NCBI RefSeq assembly: GCF_965216415.1
Contig: NZ_CBDCFU010000002.1
Reading direction: 5' to 3' (one strand)
Source: Marivita sp003149565
Lineage (GTDB): Bacteria > Pseudomonadota > Alphaproteobacteria > Rhodobacterales > Rhodobacteraceae
Length of the DNA: 64,000 nucleotides
Shown here in pieces: positions 53,017 to 62,699 of this stretch (position 1 is the stretch's first letter; every line of letters begins with the position of its first letter). Under the pieces are notes generated by a model. The model had not been told where the DNA came from, made no database searches, and saw only the letters and a list, made by a program, of their open reading frames with translations. The translations under genes and the position numbers were made by a program.

Positions 53017-53544
53017 ATGACTGGCAAGATCCTCACCATCGTCATCGCTGTCAGCGCGATCATCGCCGGTATCGCGATGTATTATCTGCAGGTTTATGCC
53101 TATTACGAAACCGTCACGCCGAACGGCGTGGACGATGTGCAACTGACAACATTGGACGGGACCCGCGAGACCATTCTTTACGAGGACTTTCAGGCCATCG
53201 ACGCCGAAAGCTCGCCGATCCGTTACCGCGCGTGTTTCACCACGCAGACGCCGCTCTCGACCCTCACATCGACTTATGAGCAATATATCGGTGCGTCGCC
53301 GCGCAATGCGCCCGGGTGGTTCTCGTGTTTTGACGCCGAAGCAATTGGCGACGACATCCGCGATGGCCGGGCGCAGGTCTTCACCAGCCAGCGCAATCGT
53401 GAATTCGGAATCGACCGCGTCGTGGCGATAACCAACGACGGTCGGGGCTATATCTGGCACGAAATCAATGAATGCGGGGACAAGGCCTATGACGGCACCC
53501 CTTTGGGCGATGATTGCCCGGAACGTGAAATTGGAGGCAATTGA
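53017..53544 (+). CDS. DUF6446 family protein, single N-terminal membrane anchor
   Basis: 175 residues. Membrane segment at about 5-24 (ILTIVIAVSAIIAGIAMYYL), then a periplasmic domain with four cysteines (YRACFTTQTP, WFSCFDAEA, INECGDKAYD, GDDCPERE), probably in two disulfides. This family is found between glyQ and glyS in Rhodobacteraceae. Function unknown. Three bases after the methyltransferase; its stop overlaps the glyS start. Confidence 0.9.
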   Translation: MTGKILTIVIAVSAIIAGIAMYYLQVYAYYETVTPNGVDDVQLTTLDGTRETILYEDFQAIDAESSPIRYRACFTTQTPLSTLTSTYEQYIGASPRNAPGWFSCFDAEAIGDDIRDGRAQVFTSQRNREFGIDRVVAITNDGRGYIWHEINECGDKAYDGTPLGDDCPEREIGGN

Positions 53545-55763
53545 TGCCCGACCTTCTGATCGAGCTTTTTTCTGAAGAAATCCCGGCACGGATGCAGGGC
53601 AAGGCCGCGGATGACCTAAAGGCGCGCGTGACCAATGGTCTGGTTGAGGCAGGTTTGACCTATGCCGGTGCTGCCGCCTATTCCACACCCCGCCGTCTGG
53701 CGCTGCGGGTGGACGGGCTGACCGAGCGGTCGCCGGATGTCAAGGAAGAGCGCAAAGGTCCGCGTGTCGATGCACCCGAAAAGGCGATTGAGGGCTTTCT
53801 GCGCGGTGCCGGTGTGGCGCGCGACGACCTGATAGAACGGGACGAAAAGAAAGGCCGTGTGTTTTACGCGGTGATCGAAAAGCCAGGGCGCGACGCCGCT
53901 GCCATTGTCGCCGAGGTTCTTGAGGACACGGTCCGTAACTTTCCCTGGCCCAAGTCGATGCGCTGGGGCTCTGGCGCGTTGCGGTGGGTGCGCCCCCTGC
54001 ACCGGATTACCTGCCTGCTGTCTCGTGAGGACGGCTCCGAAGTTGTGGAGTTGGATATCGACGGCATTGCCTCGGGTCGCACCACCGAAGGCCATCGTTT
54101 CATGGCACCCGGCGCGTTTGATGTGACGGGTTTTGATGACTACGAGGCCAAACTGAAGCGCGCCCATGTCGTGCTCGACGCGGCTGAACGGGCCGAGGCA
54201 ATCTGGCAGGATGCCACCAATCAGGCCTTTGCCAACGGGCTTGAAGTGGTCAAGGACAATGGGCTGCTGACCGAGGTCTCTGGGTTGGTCGAATGGCCCG
54301 TCGTGCTCATGGGTGAGATCGGAGAGGATTTTCTGGGCCTGCCGCCCGAGGTGTTGCAGACCTCGATGAAAGAACATCAGAAGTTCTTTTCGGTGAAGAA
54401 CCCCAAGAGCGGGCGGATCGAACGTTTCATCACCGTCGCGAACCGCGAAACCGCCGATCACGGGGCGACAATCCTTGCAGGCAATCAGAAGGTTCTGTCA
54501 GCGCGTCTGTCGGATGCGAAGTTCTTTTGGGAGAACGATCTGCGCGTGGCGACAACAGACGGACTCACAGCGTGGACGGACAGCCTGTCGAACGTGACCT
54601 TCCACAACAAGTTGGGGTCGCAGAAAGCGCGGATCGAACGGATCACCGCACTGGCGCGCGAGCTTGCGCCTGTGGTGGGTGCGGATGCTGACCTCGCAGC
54701 ACAGGCTGCCACTGTCGCCAAGGCCGATCTGGCATCAGAAATGGTCTATGAGTTCCCGGAACTTCAGGGGCTTATGGGCCGCTATTACAGCGATGCGGCA
54801 GGTTTGCCGTCCGAGGTGGGCGCGGCCTGTCAGGAGCATTACTCGCCGCTGGGCCCGTCGGATGATGTGCCCTCTGCGCCGGTGTCCGTTGCTGTTGCAC
54901 TGGCCGACAAGATCGACACCCTGACCGGGTTCTGGGCGATCGACGAAAAACCCACGGGGTCAAAAGACCCCTTCGCACTTCGGCGCGCGGCGCTGGGTGT
55001 GATCCGGTTGGTGCTGGAGAACGAGCTGAGCCTGTCACTGGATCAGTTCATCGATATGCAACTCGTACGTCACAAAGGCCATCTGATCGACGAAGTCAGC
55101 GAGACCGACATCGATGACCTAATCCGCGAGATCGCCGAGCATGGCGTTTTCGGCGCGGCCTATCTGGCACTGAAAGCAAAGCGTGATGGCGCAACGGATG
55201 GTTTGGTCGCGATGAACGGGGCTGTGCCGGACAAGTCGGTCGACCTACTGTCCTTCTTCCACGACCGCCTCAAAGTGTACTTGCGCGATGAGGGCGTACG
55301 GCATGATGTGATCGACGCGTGTCTCGGAATGCCAGGCAATGATGACCTTGCGCTTCTGGTCAAGCGGGCCAAAGCGCTGCAGGCTGTGTTGGACACCGAG
55401 GACGGCGAGAACCTTGTTCAGGGGTTCAAGCGCGCCAACAACATTCTGACCCAGGCCGAGGAAAAGGACGGGGTCGAATATTCCTTCGGCGGCGACCCGA
55501 AGTTCGCGGAGCACCCCACCGAGGTGGCCTTGTTCGACGCGCTCGCGCAGGCAGAGAGCAGGATCACCCCGGCAATGCAGGCACAGGATTTCAGTGCGGC
55601 GATGTCCGCGATGGCCGATTTGCGCGGTCCGGTTGATGCGTTCTTTGAGGCGGTGCAGGTCAATGCGGAAAGCGACGTTTTGCGGCGCAACCGTCTGAAT
55701 CTTCTGAGCAGCATCCGCAGCACATGTTTGCAGGTGGCCGACCTGACGAAAATCGAAGGCTGA
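53544..55763 (+). CDS. glyS: Glycyl-tRNA synthetase beta subunit
   Basis: 739 residues, normal length about 690-740. The ATG at 53544 overlaps the preceding TGA, with GGAGG upstream. N-terminal block PDLLIELFSEEIPARMQ (2-18), the HD-like domain around EMVYEFPELQGLMGRYY (about 400), and a C-terminal anticodon-recognition region (about 600-739). It completes the GlyRS complex. Confidence 0.98.
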   Translation: MPDLLIELFSEEIPARMQGKAADDLKARVTNGLVEAGLTYAGAAAYSTPRRLALRVDGLTERSPDVKEERKGPRVDAPEKAIEGFLRGAGVARDDLIERDEKKGRVFYAVIEKPGRDAAAIVAEVLEDTVRNFPWPKSMRWGSGALRWVRPLHRITCLLSREDGSEVVELDIDGIASGRTTEGHRFMAPGAFDVTGFDDYEAKLKRAHVVLDAAERAEAIWQDATNQAFANGLEVVKDNGLLTEVSGLVEWPVVLMGEIGEDFLGLPPEVLQTSMKEHQKFFSVKNPKSGRIERFITVANRETADHGATILAGNQKVLSARLSDAKFFWENDLRVATTDGLTAWTDSLSNVTFHNKLGSQKARIERITALARELAPVVGADADLAAQAATVAKADLASEMVYEFPELQGLMGRYYSDAAGLPSEVGAACQEHYSPLGPSDDVPSAPVSVAVALADKIDTLTGFWAIDEKPTGSKDPFALRRAALGVIRLVLENELSLSLDQFIDMQLVRHKGHLIDEVSETDIDDLIREIAEHGVFGAAYLALKAKRDGATDGLVAMNGAVPDKSVDLLSFFHDRLKVYLRDEGVRHDVIDACLGMPGNDDLALLVKRAKALQAVLDTEDGENLVQGFKRANNILTQAEEKDGVEYSFGGDPKFAEHPTEVALFDALAQAESRITPAMQAQDFSAAMSAMADLRGPVDAFFEAVQVNAESDVLRRNRLNLLSSIRSTCLQVADLTKIEG

Positions 55764-55837
55764 CACCTGCGCTGTAAACGCCACTTGTCAGGGCGATCCG
55801 CAATCGTATGCTGCATGCACATTAAAGAGGTGCTGCG

Positions 55838-58393
55838 GTGCAGAAACCAAGTTCCGACAACCCGGATGTGACGCTGATCACAGCCAGTTCGCCGATGTCG
55901 ACGCCCACGCATGGTGGACGCGCCAAATGCTTGCAGCGTCTGGTGCGTCTTGACTTGCCGGTGCCACGCACGGTCGCGCTGTCTTTTGAAACGGTACACC
56001 AATTGGCGGGCGGCTACCGCCCGGACGTGGCGGACCTGTTGGCCGAGTTTGACCCTGACGCCCTTCTTTGCGTGCGTCCCTCGTCAGAAGACCCGGATTG
56101 GGGTGGCCCTGGCGCGTTTCTGAACATTGGAATGAACGACGTGCGCCACAAAGAGATGTGCGCGCGGATCGGCGAAGTTGCCGCAACCGAGATTTATCTG
56201 CGGTTCATTCTGAACTACGCCATCGAGGTCGCGCGCCTGGATGCCGAAGTGTTCGACGCAATTGAAGGTGACGGGCACGTTGCGCTGCGCGATGCGCTAC
56301 AGCTTTATGAAGACGAGGCCGAAGAACCGTTCCCGCAGGACCCGGTTGTGCAACTGGCCGAGATTTTGCGGTCGATGGCGCGTGCCTGGGAAGGCACAAC
56401 AGCCCGGCTGCTGCGTCAGGCCAAAGGGGCTCCGGTGGATGCGGGGCTGGGTCTTGTCGTGCAGGAAATGGCTTTGGGGTTGGGCAGCGGCGAATGCGGT
56501 TCGGGCGTGCTGCAATTGGTCAATTCCTCAACCGGCCTGCCGCAGATCACCGGTCGGTACCTGAGCCAGAGCCAAGGCCGCGAAGCGTTGGACGGGGGGG
56601 CTGCGTCGATCTACCTCGAAAAGGACCCGCGTGGGCCGTCACTGGAAGAACTGGCGCCTGAAGCTTTTGCTGCACTCAAAGAGCACGCCGCCCTGATGCG
56701 GGCGCGGCTGCGCGAGGAAATGCAGATAGAGTTCACCATTGAGAACGGTAATCTGCATATTCTTGATGGGGTGCGCGTAGATCGCAGCGCGCGGGCAGCG
56801 CTGCGCATTGTTGTGCGACTTGCTGAGGACGGAATCATCACCAAGCAGGACGCGGTGATGCGGATCGAACCGCGTGCTTTGTCTGAATTGCTGCACCGTC
56901 AGGTGGCCGCGACGGCGAAGCGGGACATTCTTGGGATCGGTATCGCAGCCAGTCCCGGGGCTGCGACAGGCAGGATCGTGTTCTCTTCTGAGGCGGCGCA
57001 AGCGGGTGCGGCGCGCGGCGAGCCCTGCGTTCTGGTGCGGCGCGAGACCAGTCCAGAGGACATCCGGGGCATGCATGTGGCCTGCGCCGTGCTTACGGAA
57101 CGTGGCGGAATGACGAGCCACGCAGCAGTGATCGGACGCGGGCTGGGTCTCCCTTCCGTGGTAGGTGCTGCCAATATGCGCTTCCAAATCAAGCGCAAAC
57201 AGCTCGTGGCCGCAGATGGTCGGGTGCTCAAGGAAGGTGACGAGATCACCATTGATGGCACAAGTGGTCAAATCCTTGCCGGGTCGGTCCAAATGATCGA
57301 AGCGACACTGGATGAGACCTTCCGCACCTTTATGAGCTGGGCCGATGCCGAGCGAGATATCGGCGTGCGGGCCAATGCCGATACACCCGCCGATGCAAAG
57401 ACCGCGCTGCATTTCCGTGCGCAGGGTATAGGGCTCTGTCGAACGGAACACATGTTCTTTGAGTCCGAACGCCTGACCCCGATGCGCGAGATGATCTTTG
57501 CGCAGCATCCGCAAGATCGTCAGGCTGCGCTGGAATTGGTGCTGCCGATGCAGCGCGCGGATTTTCTTGAGCTGTTCCGCATCATGCAAGGTCAACCGGT
57601 GTGCATTCGGCTCTTCGACCCGCCCTTGCATGAATTCCTGCCAACCAGCCGTGCGGGACAACGTGAACTTGCCGAAGCTCTGGACATCCCGGTGAGCGAT
57701 GTCACGCGCCGGATCGAAAGCCTGACGGAATACAATCCGATGCTGGGCATGCGTGGCGTGCGGTTGGGCATCTCCGTGCCCGAGATCTATGACATGCAGG
57801 CGCGAGCAATCTTTGAAGCGACCGTAGAGGCCGCCGAAGAAGGGATCACCGTGGTGCCCGAGATCATGGTACCACTGGTATCGGCCAAACGTGAGGTCGA
57901 GTTGGTGCGCGGACGGGTCGAAGCGGTGGCCGCGGCGGTCCGAACGGAAAACGGCGCAGATTTCACCTATCGTCTGGGGGTCATGGTTGAGACACCCCGC
58001 GCCTGCCTGCGCGCCGGCGACATAGCCGAACACACGCATTTTCTGAGCTTCGGAACCAATGACCTTACACAGATGACGTATGGTCTTTCCCGCGACGATG
58101 CCGGCCGCTTCATGTCAGAATATGTGCGGCAGGGTGTTTTCAGCGAAGACCCTTTCCATATCCTTGACACCGAGGGAGTAGGTGAATTGTTGCGCCTTGG
58201 CGTGCTCCGCGGAAGAGACGCGCGTCCCAACGTGGTGCTGTCGATCTGTGGCGAACACGCAGCGCATCCCGAATCGATTGCGTTCTGCAGGGCGGCTGGA
58301 TTTGACTATGTCAGCTGTTCTCCTTTTCGCGTTCCGGTGGCAAGATTGGCCGCTGCACAGCTTGCACTCGCTGACAAGATGCGGTATTCTTAA
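55838..58393 (+). CDS. Pyruvate phosphate dikinase-like protein with degenerate ATP-grasp half
   Basis: 851 residues. The central swivel domain keeps the phosphohistidine in LTERGGMTSHAAVIGRG (about 420-436). The C-terminal PEP/pyruvate domain is intact: GLCRTEHMFFE (about 530), IRLFDPPLHEFLP (about 588), SFGTNDLTQMTYGLSRDD (about 738) and the catalytic Cys in SICGEHAAHPES (about 807). The N-terminal ATP-grasp half has diverged: the canonical SVRSGA stretch reads CVRPSSEDPDWGGPGAF, FTRNP reads LQLVNSS, and LQTR reads LDGVR. It may therefore not use ATP and Pi as PPDK does. Follows glyS by 74 bases. Confidence 0.87.
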   Translation: MQKPSSDNPDVTLITASSPMSTPTHGGRAKCLQRLVRLDLPVPRTVALSFETVHQLAGGYRPDVADLLAEFDPDALLCVRPSSEDPDWGGPGAFLNIGMNDVRHKEMCARIGEVAATEIYLRFILNYAIEVARLDAEVFDAIEGDGHVALRDALQLYEDEAEEPFPQDPVVQLAEILRSMARAWEGTTARLLRQAKGAPVDAGLGLVVQEMALGLGSGECGSGVLQLVNSSTGLPQITGRYLSQSQGREALDGGAASIYLEKDPRGPSLEELAPEAFAALKEHAALMRARLREEMQIEFTIENGNLHILDGVRVDRSARAALRIVVRLAEDGIITKQDAVMRIEPRALSELLHRQVAATAKRDILGIGIAASPGAATGRIVFSSEAAQAGAARGEPCVLVRRETSPEDIRGMHVACAVLTERGGMTSHAAVIGRGLGLPSVVGAANMRFQIKRKQLVAADGRVLKEGDEITIDGTSGQILAGSVQMIEATLDETFRTFMSWADAERDIGVRANADTPADAKTALHFRAQGIGLCRTEHMFFESERLTPMREMIFAQHPQDRQAALELVLPMQRADFLELFRIMQGQPVCIRLFDPPLHEFLPTSRAGQRELAEALDIPVSDVTRRIESLTEYNPMLGMRGVRLGISVPEIYDMQARAIFEATVEAAEEGITVVPEIMVPLVSAKREVELVRGRVEAVAAAVRTENGADFTYRLGVMVETPRACLRAGDIAEHTHFLSFGTNDLTQMTYGLSRDDAGRFMSEYVRQGVFSEDPFHILDTEGVGELLRLGVLRGRDARPNVVLSICGEHAAHPESIAFCRAAGFDYVSCSPFRVPVARLAAAQLALADKMRYS

Positions 58394-58438
58394 CGCCAGC
58401 ACTGGCAATATTTTGCCCCTGAGGCCTTAGCGGGCATC

Positions 58439-58461
58439 GGCCATGCGTTGCACGCATGGCC
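58439..58461. repeat. Perfect hairpin 3' of the PPDK-like gene
   Basis: GGCCATGCGT (58439-58448) pairs with ACGCATGGCC (58452-58461) around TGC. As, not Ts, follow on the plus strand, so it is not an obvious terminator. The ATGCGT/ACGCAT core recalls one half of the twin-hairpin element at 30.2 kb. Confidence 0.5.
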
Positions 58462-58572
58462 AAAAACTTGTGGAATCCCTTATTTTTCGTTAACAGCCCG
58501 CTTGACGTGCGGTCATGCCCTATTTTTGGGCGTTTGGTCGCCACCCACAACGCTGCGAGATCAAAACTCGAT

Positions 58573-59205
58573 ATGTCGAGATTGTTTGCAATTTTTTTGG
58601 CTTTGGTCTGCTTGGCAACGCCAACATTGGCAGAGCGCTCAACCGAAGCCGCGCAACAGCTCCTCACTCAGGAAAAATCCGTAATGGCGTCCGCAGGTGA
58701 ATCCCACCTGACATCTCTGGTCACGCCCGTTTCACGCAATTCCGCGATTTACAACGCCTCATGGCTGAACGCACAGGACCCAGCCTCGGGCGGTGCACAA
58801 TGGGAATGCCTTGCCGAAGCGCTTTACTTTGAAGCAAGAGGCGAGACCATCAAAGGTCAGTTCGCTGTGGCCGAAGTGATCATGAACCGCGTTCGGAGCG
58901 GCCGCTTCCCAGACAGCGTATGCGGCGTAATCAATCAGGGCACCGGCAAGAAATACCAGTGTCAGTTCACCTATACCTGCGACGGTATTCCAGAGCGCAT
59001 CCGTGAGCCGCGCGCTTGGGAGCGCGTTGGCAAAGTGGCTCGCGCGATCCTCGACGGACGTGCGCCGATGAACCTCACAGATGGTGCCACGCATTATCAC
59101 ACCACGGCCGTGCGCCCGCGGTGGTCGCGCACCTACACCAAGACGGCTTCCATCGGTGTGCACCTGTTCTATCGCCACACATGGCGCGTCAGCAGCAGCG
59201 GCTGA
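58573..59205 (+). CDS. SleB-type cell wall hydrolase
   Basis: 210 residues from the ATG at 58573, which opens a classical signal peptide (MSRLFAIFLALVCLATPTLA). A longer frame to 58456 is rejected because it would bury the signal. The hydrolase domain (about 75-205) carries CLAEALYFEARGETIKGQFA with the catalytic glutamate, VIMNRVRSGRFPDSVC, and CQFTYTCDG. Periplasmic peptidoglycan cleavage. No good ribosome site is visible. Conserved neighbour of the glyS/PPDK-like cluster in this group. Confidence 0.9.
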   Translation: MSRLFAIFLALVCLATPTLAERSTEAAQQLLTQEKSVMASAGESHLTSLVTPVSRNSAIYNASWLNAQDPASGGAQWECLAEALYFEARGETIKGQFAVAEVIMNRVRSGRFPDSVCGVINQGTGKKYQCQFTYTCDGIPERIREPRAWERVGKVARAILDGRAPMNLTDGATHYHTTAVRPRWSRTYTKTASIGVHLFYRHTWRVSSSG

Positions 59206-59331
59206 GCCTCGGACCCTTCGACGGTTTCCATCAGATGAAATGTCGCGAGAGGATGGCAAAACGCCCCTTCGCGGCATTTTCGTTTGTGGCGCGCTCTGCT
59301 AGTTCCGACGTAACCAAAAAAGGGGTGCACT

Positions 59332-60258
59332 ATGAGCTCTGAAATCCGACTTGCCTTTGCGCATCCGTCCGAACGCGCGATTGCAACAGCTGAGGGCGGT
59401 CCTGTGGACCGGATTTCATTGCGGGACCATATCGTCGATGTCGAAATCGGCGCCTTTCAAGCGGAGCGAGGCACCCGCCAGCGGATTTGTTTCAACGTCG
59501 TTGTCGAAGTCCAGCCCATCGTTGGCCATATCGACGATGATGTGGACCGAATCCTGTCCTATGACCGGGTGACCGAAGCAATTGCCGCAGAACTGGCTGC
59601 CGAGCGGTTGAACTTGCTTGAAACGCTGGCAGAACGAATTGCCGAACGCATTCTTTTGGAACCGCAGGCGTTGCGAGCTTTTGTGCGGATCGAAAAATTG
59701 GACCGGGGCCCCGGAGCGCTGGGCGTCGAAATCGTACGAGCCCGCACTGATCTTGGCGGTACAGCAACCGATGCCAGCCAAGAACGCCCCCACCCGCGCG
59801 TGGTCTACCTGTCGAATGCAGCCATCAGGTCCGAGCATCTTGGTGCTTGGATCGACCAACTCACGACTGATCCTGCCCCGCTCATTCTGTGTGTGGGCAT
59901 GCCGGATAGCAAGCCTCCGCAGTGCAATCACGCAATGGCGCAACGGCGGATTGACCTTCTGGCGATCGAACAGAACGGCTGGTTGCTGGCGGCGCGGGAT
60001 GCCCGCTGCAAAGTCGTCGCGACTCGCACCGAACTGGATTGGGCCATGAAAAACGGTCAGGTGTGCATCTGGGCACCATCCAAAATCGTGCTCGATGCGG
60101 TGGAGGGGCCAGAAACCTCCATTACCGACACAGTCGCCCTGACTGGGTGGTTTGCTGAGGAAATGGAGGCGCGTGAGCTTCTGGCCATCGGCGCCGAAGC
60201 ACCGGCTTTGGAGAATGTTTCAGTTCGCAACAGCGCAATCGGCGAAAGCATGCTATAG
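59332..60258 (+). CDS. folB: FolB-type dihydroneopterin aldolase fused to a decayed amino-acid-kinase domain
   Basis: 308 residues. The N-terminal FolB domain (about 27-145) keeps the family layout: ISLRDHIVDVEIGAFQAERG, SYDRVTEAIAAEL, LLETLAERIAERIL with the catalytic-loop Glu, and VRIEKLDRGPGALGVEI. It makes 6-hydroxymethyl-dihydropterin for folate. The C-terminal 150 residues resemble amino-acid-kinase-superfamily proteins (RRIDLLAIEQNGWLLA, CIWAPSKIVLD, ITDTVALTGWFAEEM), but the glycine-rich nucleotide loop reads VVYLSNAAI instead of KLGGS. That part is probably not a kinase. Directly upstream of folP; GGGG precedes the ATG. Confidence 0.85.
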   Translation: MSSEIRLAFAHPSERAIATAEGGPVDRISLRDHIVDVEIGAFQAERGTRQRICFNVVVEVQPIVGHIDDDVDRILSYDRVTEAIAAELAAERLNLLETLAERIAERILLEPQALRAFVRIEKLDRGPGALGVEIVRARTDLGGTATDASQERPHPRVVYLSNAAIRSEHLGAWIDQLTTDPAPLILCVGMPDSKPPQCNHAMAQRRIDLLAIEQNGWLLAARDARCKVVATRTELDWAMKNGQVCIWAPSKIVLDAVEGPETSITDTVALTGWFAEEMEARELLAIGAEAPALENVSVRNSAIGESML

Positions 60259-60297
60259 GCGCTTGTCAAAGCAAGAATTGCGTTTCATTCACGCGGC

Positions 60298-61317
60298 ATG
60301 ACGACCTATTTTCGCCCATTGCCCCGTTCCACCGGTCCGCGCCCTAAAGACGCCTGTAATCTGGCTGGCGGCCCGCTCTGGTTTACGGAAGCCGTTGCGC
60401 TGCGCCGCGATGGAAAGCCCGAAATCATTCCGGCCAAAGCGGTTCCCGATGACGTTCTGGACCGTCTGACTTGCGCACGTGAACAGATTGCAGGCTTGCA
60501 GATGGACCGCGTGACGCTGATGGGAATCCTGAACGTCACACCGGACAGTTTTTCTGACGGCGGTCGTTATCTTGATCCCGAAGCTGCCGTTACGCAGGCC
60601 CAGCGTATGGTTTCCGAAGGGGCTGGTATCATCGACGTGGGCGGCGAAAGCACGCGACCCGGTGCGGAGACCGTGTCAAACGATGAGGAAATCGCCCGCG
60701 TGTCCGGCCCTATTTCGGCGATTGCACGCGACTTGGGCGTACCGATTTCGATAGACACGCGGAAGGCCCCTGTTGCCGAGGCTGCGCTCAATGCCGGTGC
60801 TGCTTTGGTCAATGATGTTGCAGGGTTCACCTTTGACGCCGACCTGGCGCCGCTCTGTGCCGCACGTCAGGTGCCGGTCTGTGTGATGCACGCGCAGGGC
60901 GATCCTCAGACCATGCAGGATGCCCCGCGTTACGACGACGTAAGGCTTGATGTTTACGACTTCCTATCTGAGCGGATCGAAGCCCTCGTGGCTCTGGGCA
61001 TCGCCCGCGACCAGATCCTCATAGATCCCGGCATCGGATTTGGCAAAACGCTGGATCACAACCTTGCCCTGCTGCGGGACATTGCGCTGTTTCATGGTTT
61101 GGGCTGCGCAATCCTGCTCGGGGCATCGCGCAAGAAGTTCATCGGCACGATCTCCGGGGTTGGCGCGGCGGACACACGTGTGGCGGGATCGGTTTCGGTG
61201 GCCTTGCACGCTGCGTCTCAGGGTGTGCAAGTCATACGGGTCCATGATGTGAGTGAAACGCGTCAGGCGCTTGCGCTTTGGCATGCAGTTGAATGGGGTT
61301 TCGAAAATGGCACGTAA
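60298..61317 (+). CDS. folP: Dihydropteroate synthase
   Basis: Joins p-aminobenzoate to the pterin made by FolB. 339 residues; about 70 N-terminal residues precede the TIM-barrel core. Core motifs: MGILNVTPDSFSDGGRY (about 77-93), VGGESTRPGAE (about 115), and the C-terminal GASRKKFIG (about 275). The last 11 bases overlap glmM. folB-folP-glmM is a common cluster in this group. Confidence 0.97.
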   Translation: MTTYFRPLPRSTGPRPKDACNLAGGPLWFTEAVALRRDGKPEIIPAKAVPDDVLDRLTCAREQIAGLQMDRVTLMGILNVTPDSFSDGGRYLDPEAAVTQAQRMVSEGAGIIDVGGESTRPGAETVSNDEEIARVSGPISAIARDLGVPISIDTRKAPVAEAALNAGAALVNDVAGFTFDADLAPLCAARQVPVCVMHAQGDPQTMQDAPRYDDVRLDVYDFLSERIEALVALGIARDQILIDPGIGFGKTLDHNLALLRDIALFHGLGCAILLGASRKKFIGTISGVGAADTRVAGSVSVALHAASQGVQVIRVHDVSETRQALALWHAVEWGFENGT

Positions 61318-62650
61318 GCTGTTTGGCACAGATGGTGTTCGAGGGACGGCCAACATCCATCCTATGACCGCCGATATGGCACTGCGTATTGGTGCAGCGG
61401 TGGGTCGGCATTTCCGGCAGGACTCCAAAGGTGTGCACCGTGTGGTGATCGGCAAGGACACGCGGCAGTCAGGCTACATGTTCGAAAACGCGCTGACCGC
61501 CGGATTGACCTCGACGGGTATGAACGTGCTGCTGTTGGGTCCGGTGCCAACTCCGGCTGTGGGCTTGCTCACCCCGTCGATGCGCGCGGATCTCGGGATC
61601 ATGATTTCGGCCAGCCACAACCCGGCGCAGGATAACGGCATAAAATTCTTTGGTCCGGACGGGTTCAAGCTCTCGGACGCCGATGAGGCAGAAATCGAAA
61701 TGCTGATCGAATCCGGCGTTGAGTCGGCGCAAGCCGAGAACATCGGCCGCGCCAAGCGTATCGATGATGGGCGGTTCCGCTATCAGGAACGGGTCAAGTC
61801 TACCTTTCCATCCGACTTGCGGCTTGACGGCCTTAAAGTAGTGATCGATTGCGCCAACGGCGCCGCCTACAAGGCTGCCCCTGAAGTACTTTGGGAGTTG
61901 GGAGCCGAGGTCATCCCTTTGGGTGTGAGCCCGACAGGCGCGAATATCAATGAAGGCTGCGGATCGACACACCCGCAACTGGCCGCCGCCGCCGTGGTGG
62001 CGCATGGTGCAGATGTGGGGATTTGCCTCGATGGCGATGCCGATCGGGTCATTCTGATCGACGAGACCGGACAGGTGGCCGATGGCGACCAGATCATGGC
62101 GCTGATGGCCGCCCGCTGGGCCGAAGAAAATCGGTTGCGCGAAGGCGTGCTCGTGGCCACCGTCATGTCAAACCTCGGGTTAGAGCGATTTCTGGACGGG
62201 CGCGGTTTGCGGCTGGAACGCACAGGCGTCGGCGATCGGTACGTAGTCGAGGCAATGCGGCGCGGCGGCTGGAACCTTGGCGGCGAGCAATCGGGCCATA
62301 TCGTCATGACGGATTTCGCCACAACAGGCGACGGGTTGATGGCCGGCTTGCAGTTCCTCGGTGAGATGTGTCGCACTGGAAAACCGGCAAGCGCCCTAGC
62401 CCGCAGCTTCGATCCCGTTCCGCAGTTGTTGAAAAACGTGCGCTATGATCCGTCGGTGACACCGCTTGAGATGGCGGCGGTCAAGTCGGCCATTGCGGAT
62501 GCTGAAGCGCGGCTGAACGGCAAAGGACGATTGTTGATCCGCAAGTCGGGCACCGAACCTCTGATCCGAGTGATGGCGGAATGCGAGGACGAGGCGCTGC
62601 TGGTGGAAGTGGTGGACGGCATTGTGGCCGAGGTCGCCGCGTCGGTTTGA
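61307..62650 (+). CDS. glmM: Phosphoglucosamine mutase
   Basis: Converts glucosamine 6-phosphate to the 1-phosphate for cell-wall and lipid A precursors. 447 residues. The start at 61307 opens the family sequence KLFGTDGVRGTAN. Phosphoserine site: IMISASHNPAQDNGIKFFG (about 98-116). Metal site DGDADR (about 243-248), substrate loop GGEQSGHIV (about 325), phosphate-binding RKSGTEPLIRVM (about 410). Overlaps folP by 11 bases. Confidence 0.98.
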   Translation: MARKLFGTDGVRGTANIHPMTADMALRIGAAVGRHFRQDSKGVHRVVIGKDTRQSGYMFENALTAGLTSTGMNVLLLGPVPTPAVGLLTPSMRADLGIMISASHNPAQDNGIKFFGPDGFKLSDADEAEIEMLIESGVESAQAENIGRAKRIDDGRFRYQERVKSTFPSDLRLDGLKVVIDCANGAAYKAAPEVLWELGAEVIPLGVSPTGANINEGCGSTHPQLAAAAVVAHGADVGICLDGDADRVILIDETGQVADGDQIMALMAARWAEENRLREGVLVATVMSNLGLERFLDGRGLRLERTGVGDRYVVEAMRRGGWNLGGEQSGHIVMTDFATTGDGLMAGLQFLGEMCRTGKPASALARSFDPVPQLLKNVRYDPSVTPLEMAAVKSAIADAEARLNGKGRLLIRKSGTEPLIRVMAECEDEALLVEVVDGIVAEVAASV

Positions 62651-62657
62651 GGTACGC

Positions 62658-62697
62658 GGATGTGTCAACCCATCCGGCGTTTGCGTTGACGCAAACG
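62658..62697 (-). repeat. Twin-hairpin element, copy 2 (3' of the serine hydrolase gene)
   Basis: CGTTTGCGT/ACGCAAACG (62697-62678) and GGATGGGT/ACACATCC (62675-62658), each with a 2-base loop; the second stem has one mismatch. The two are spaced as in copy 1, and the element starts 2-3 bases after the stop of the serine hydrolase gene. It also lies just past the glmM stop on the other strand. Confidence 0.65.
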
Positions 62698-62699
62698 GG

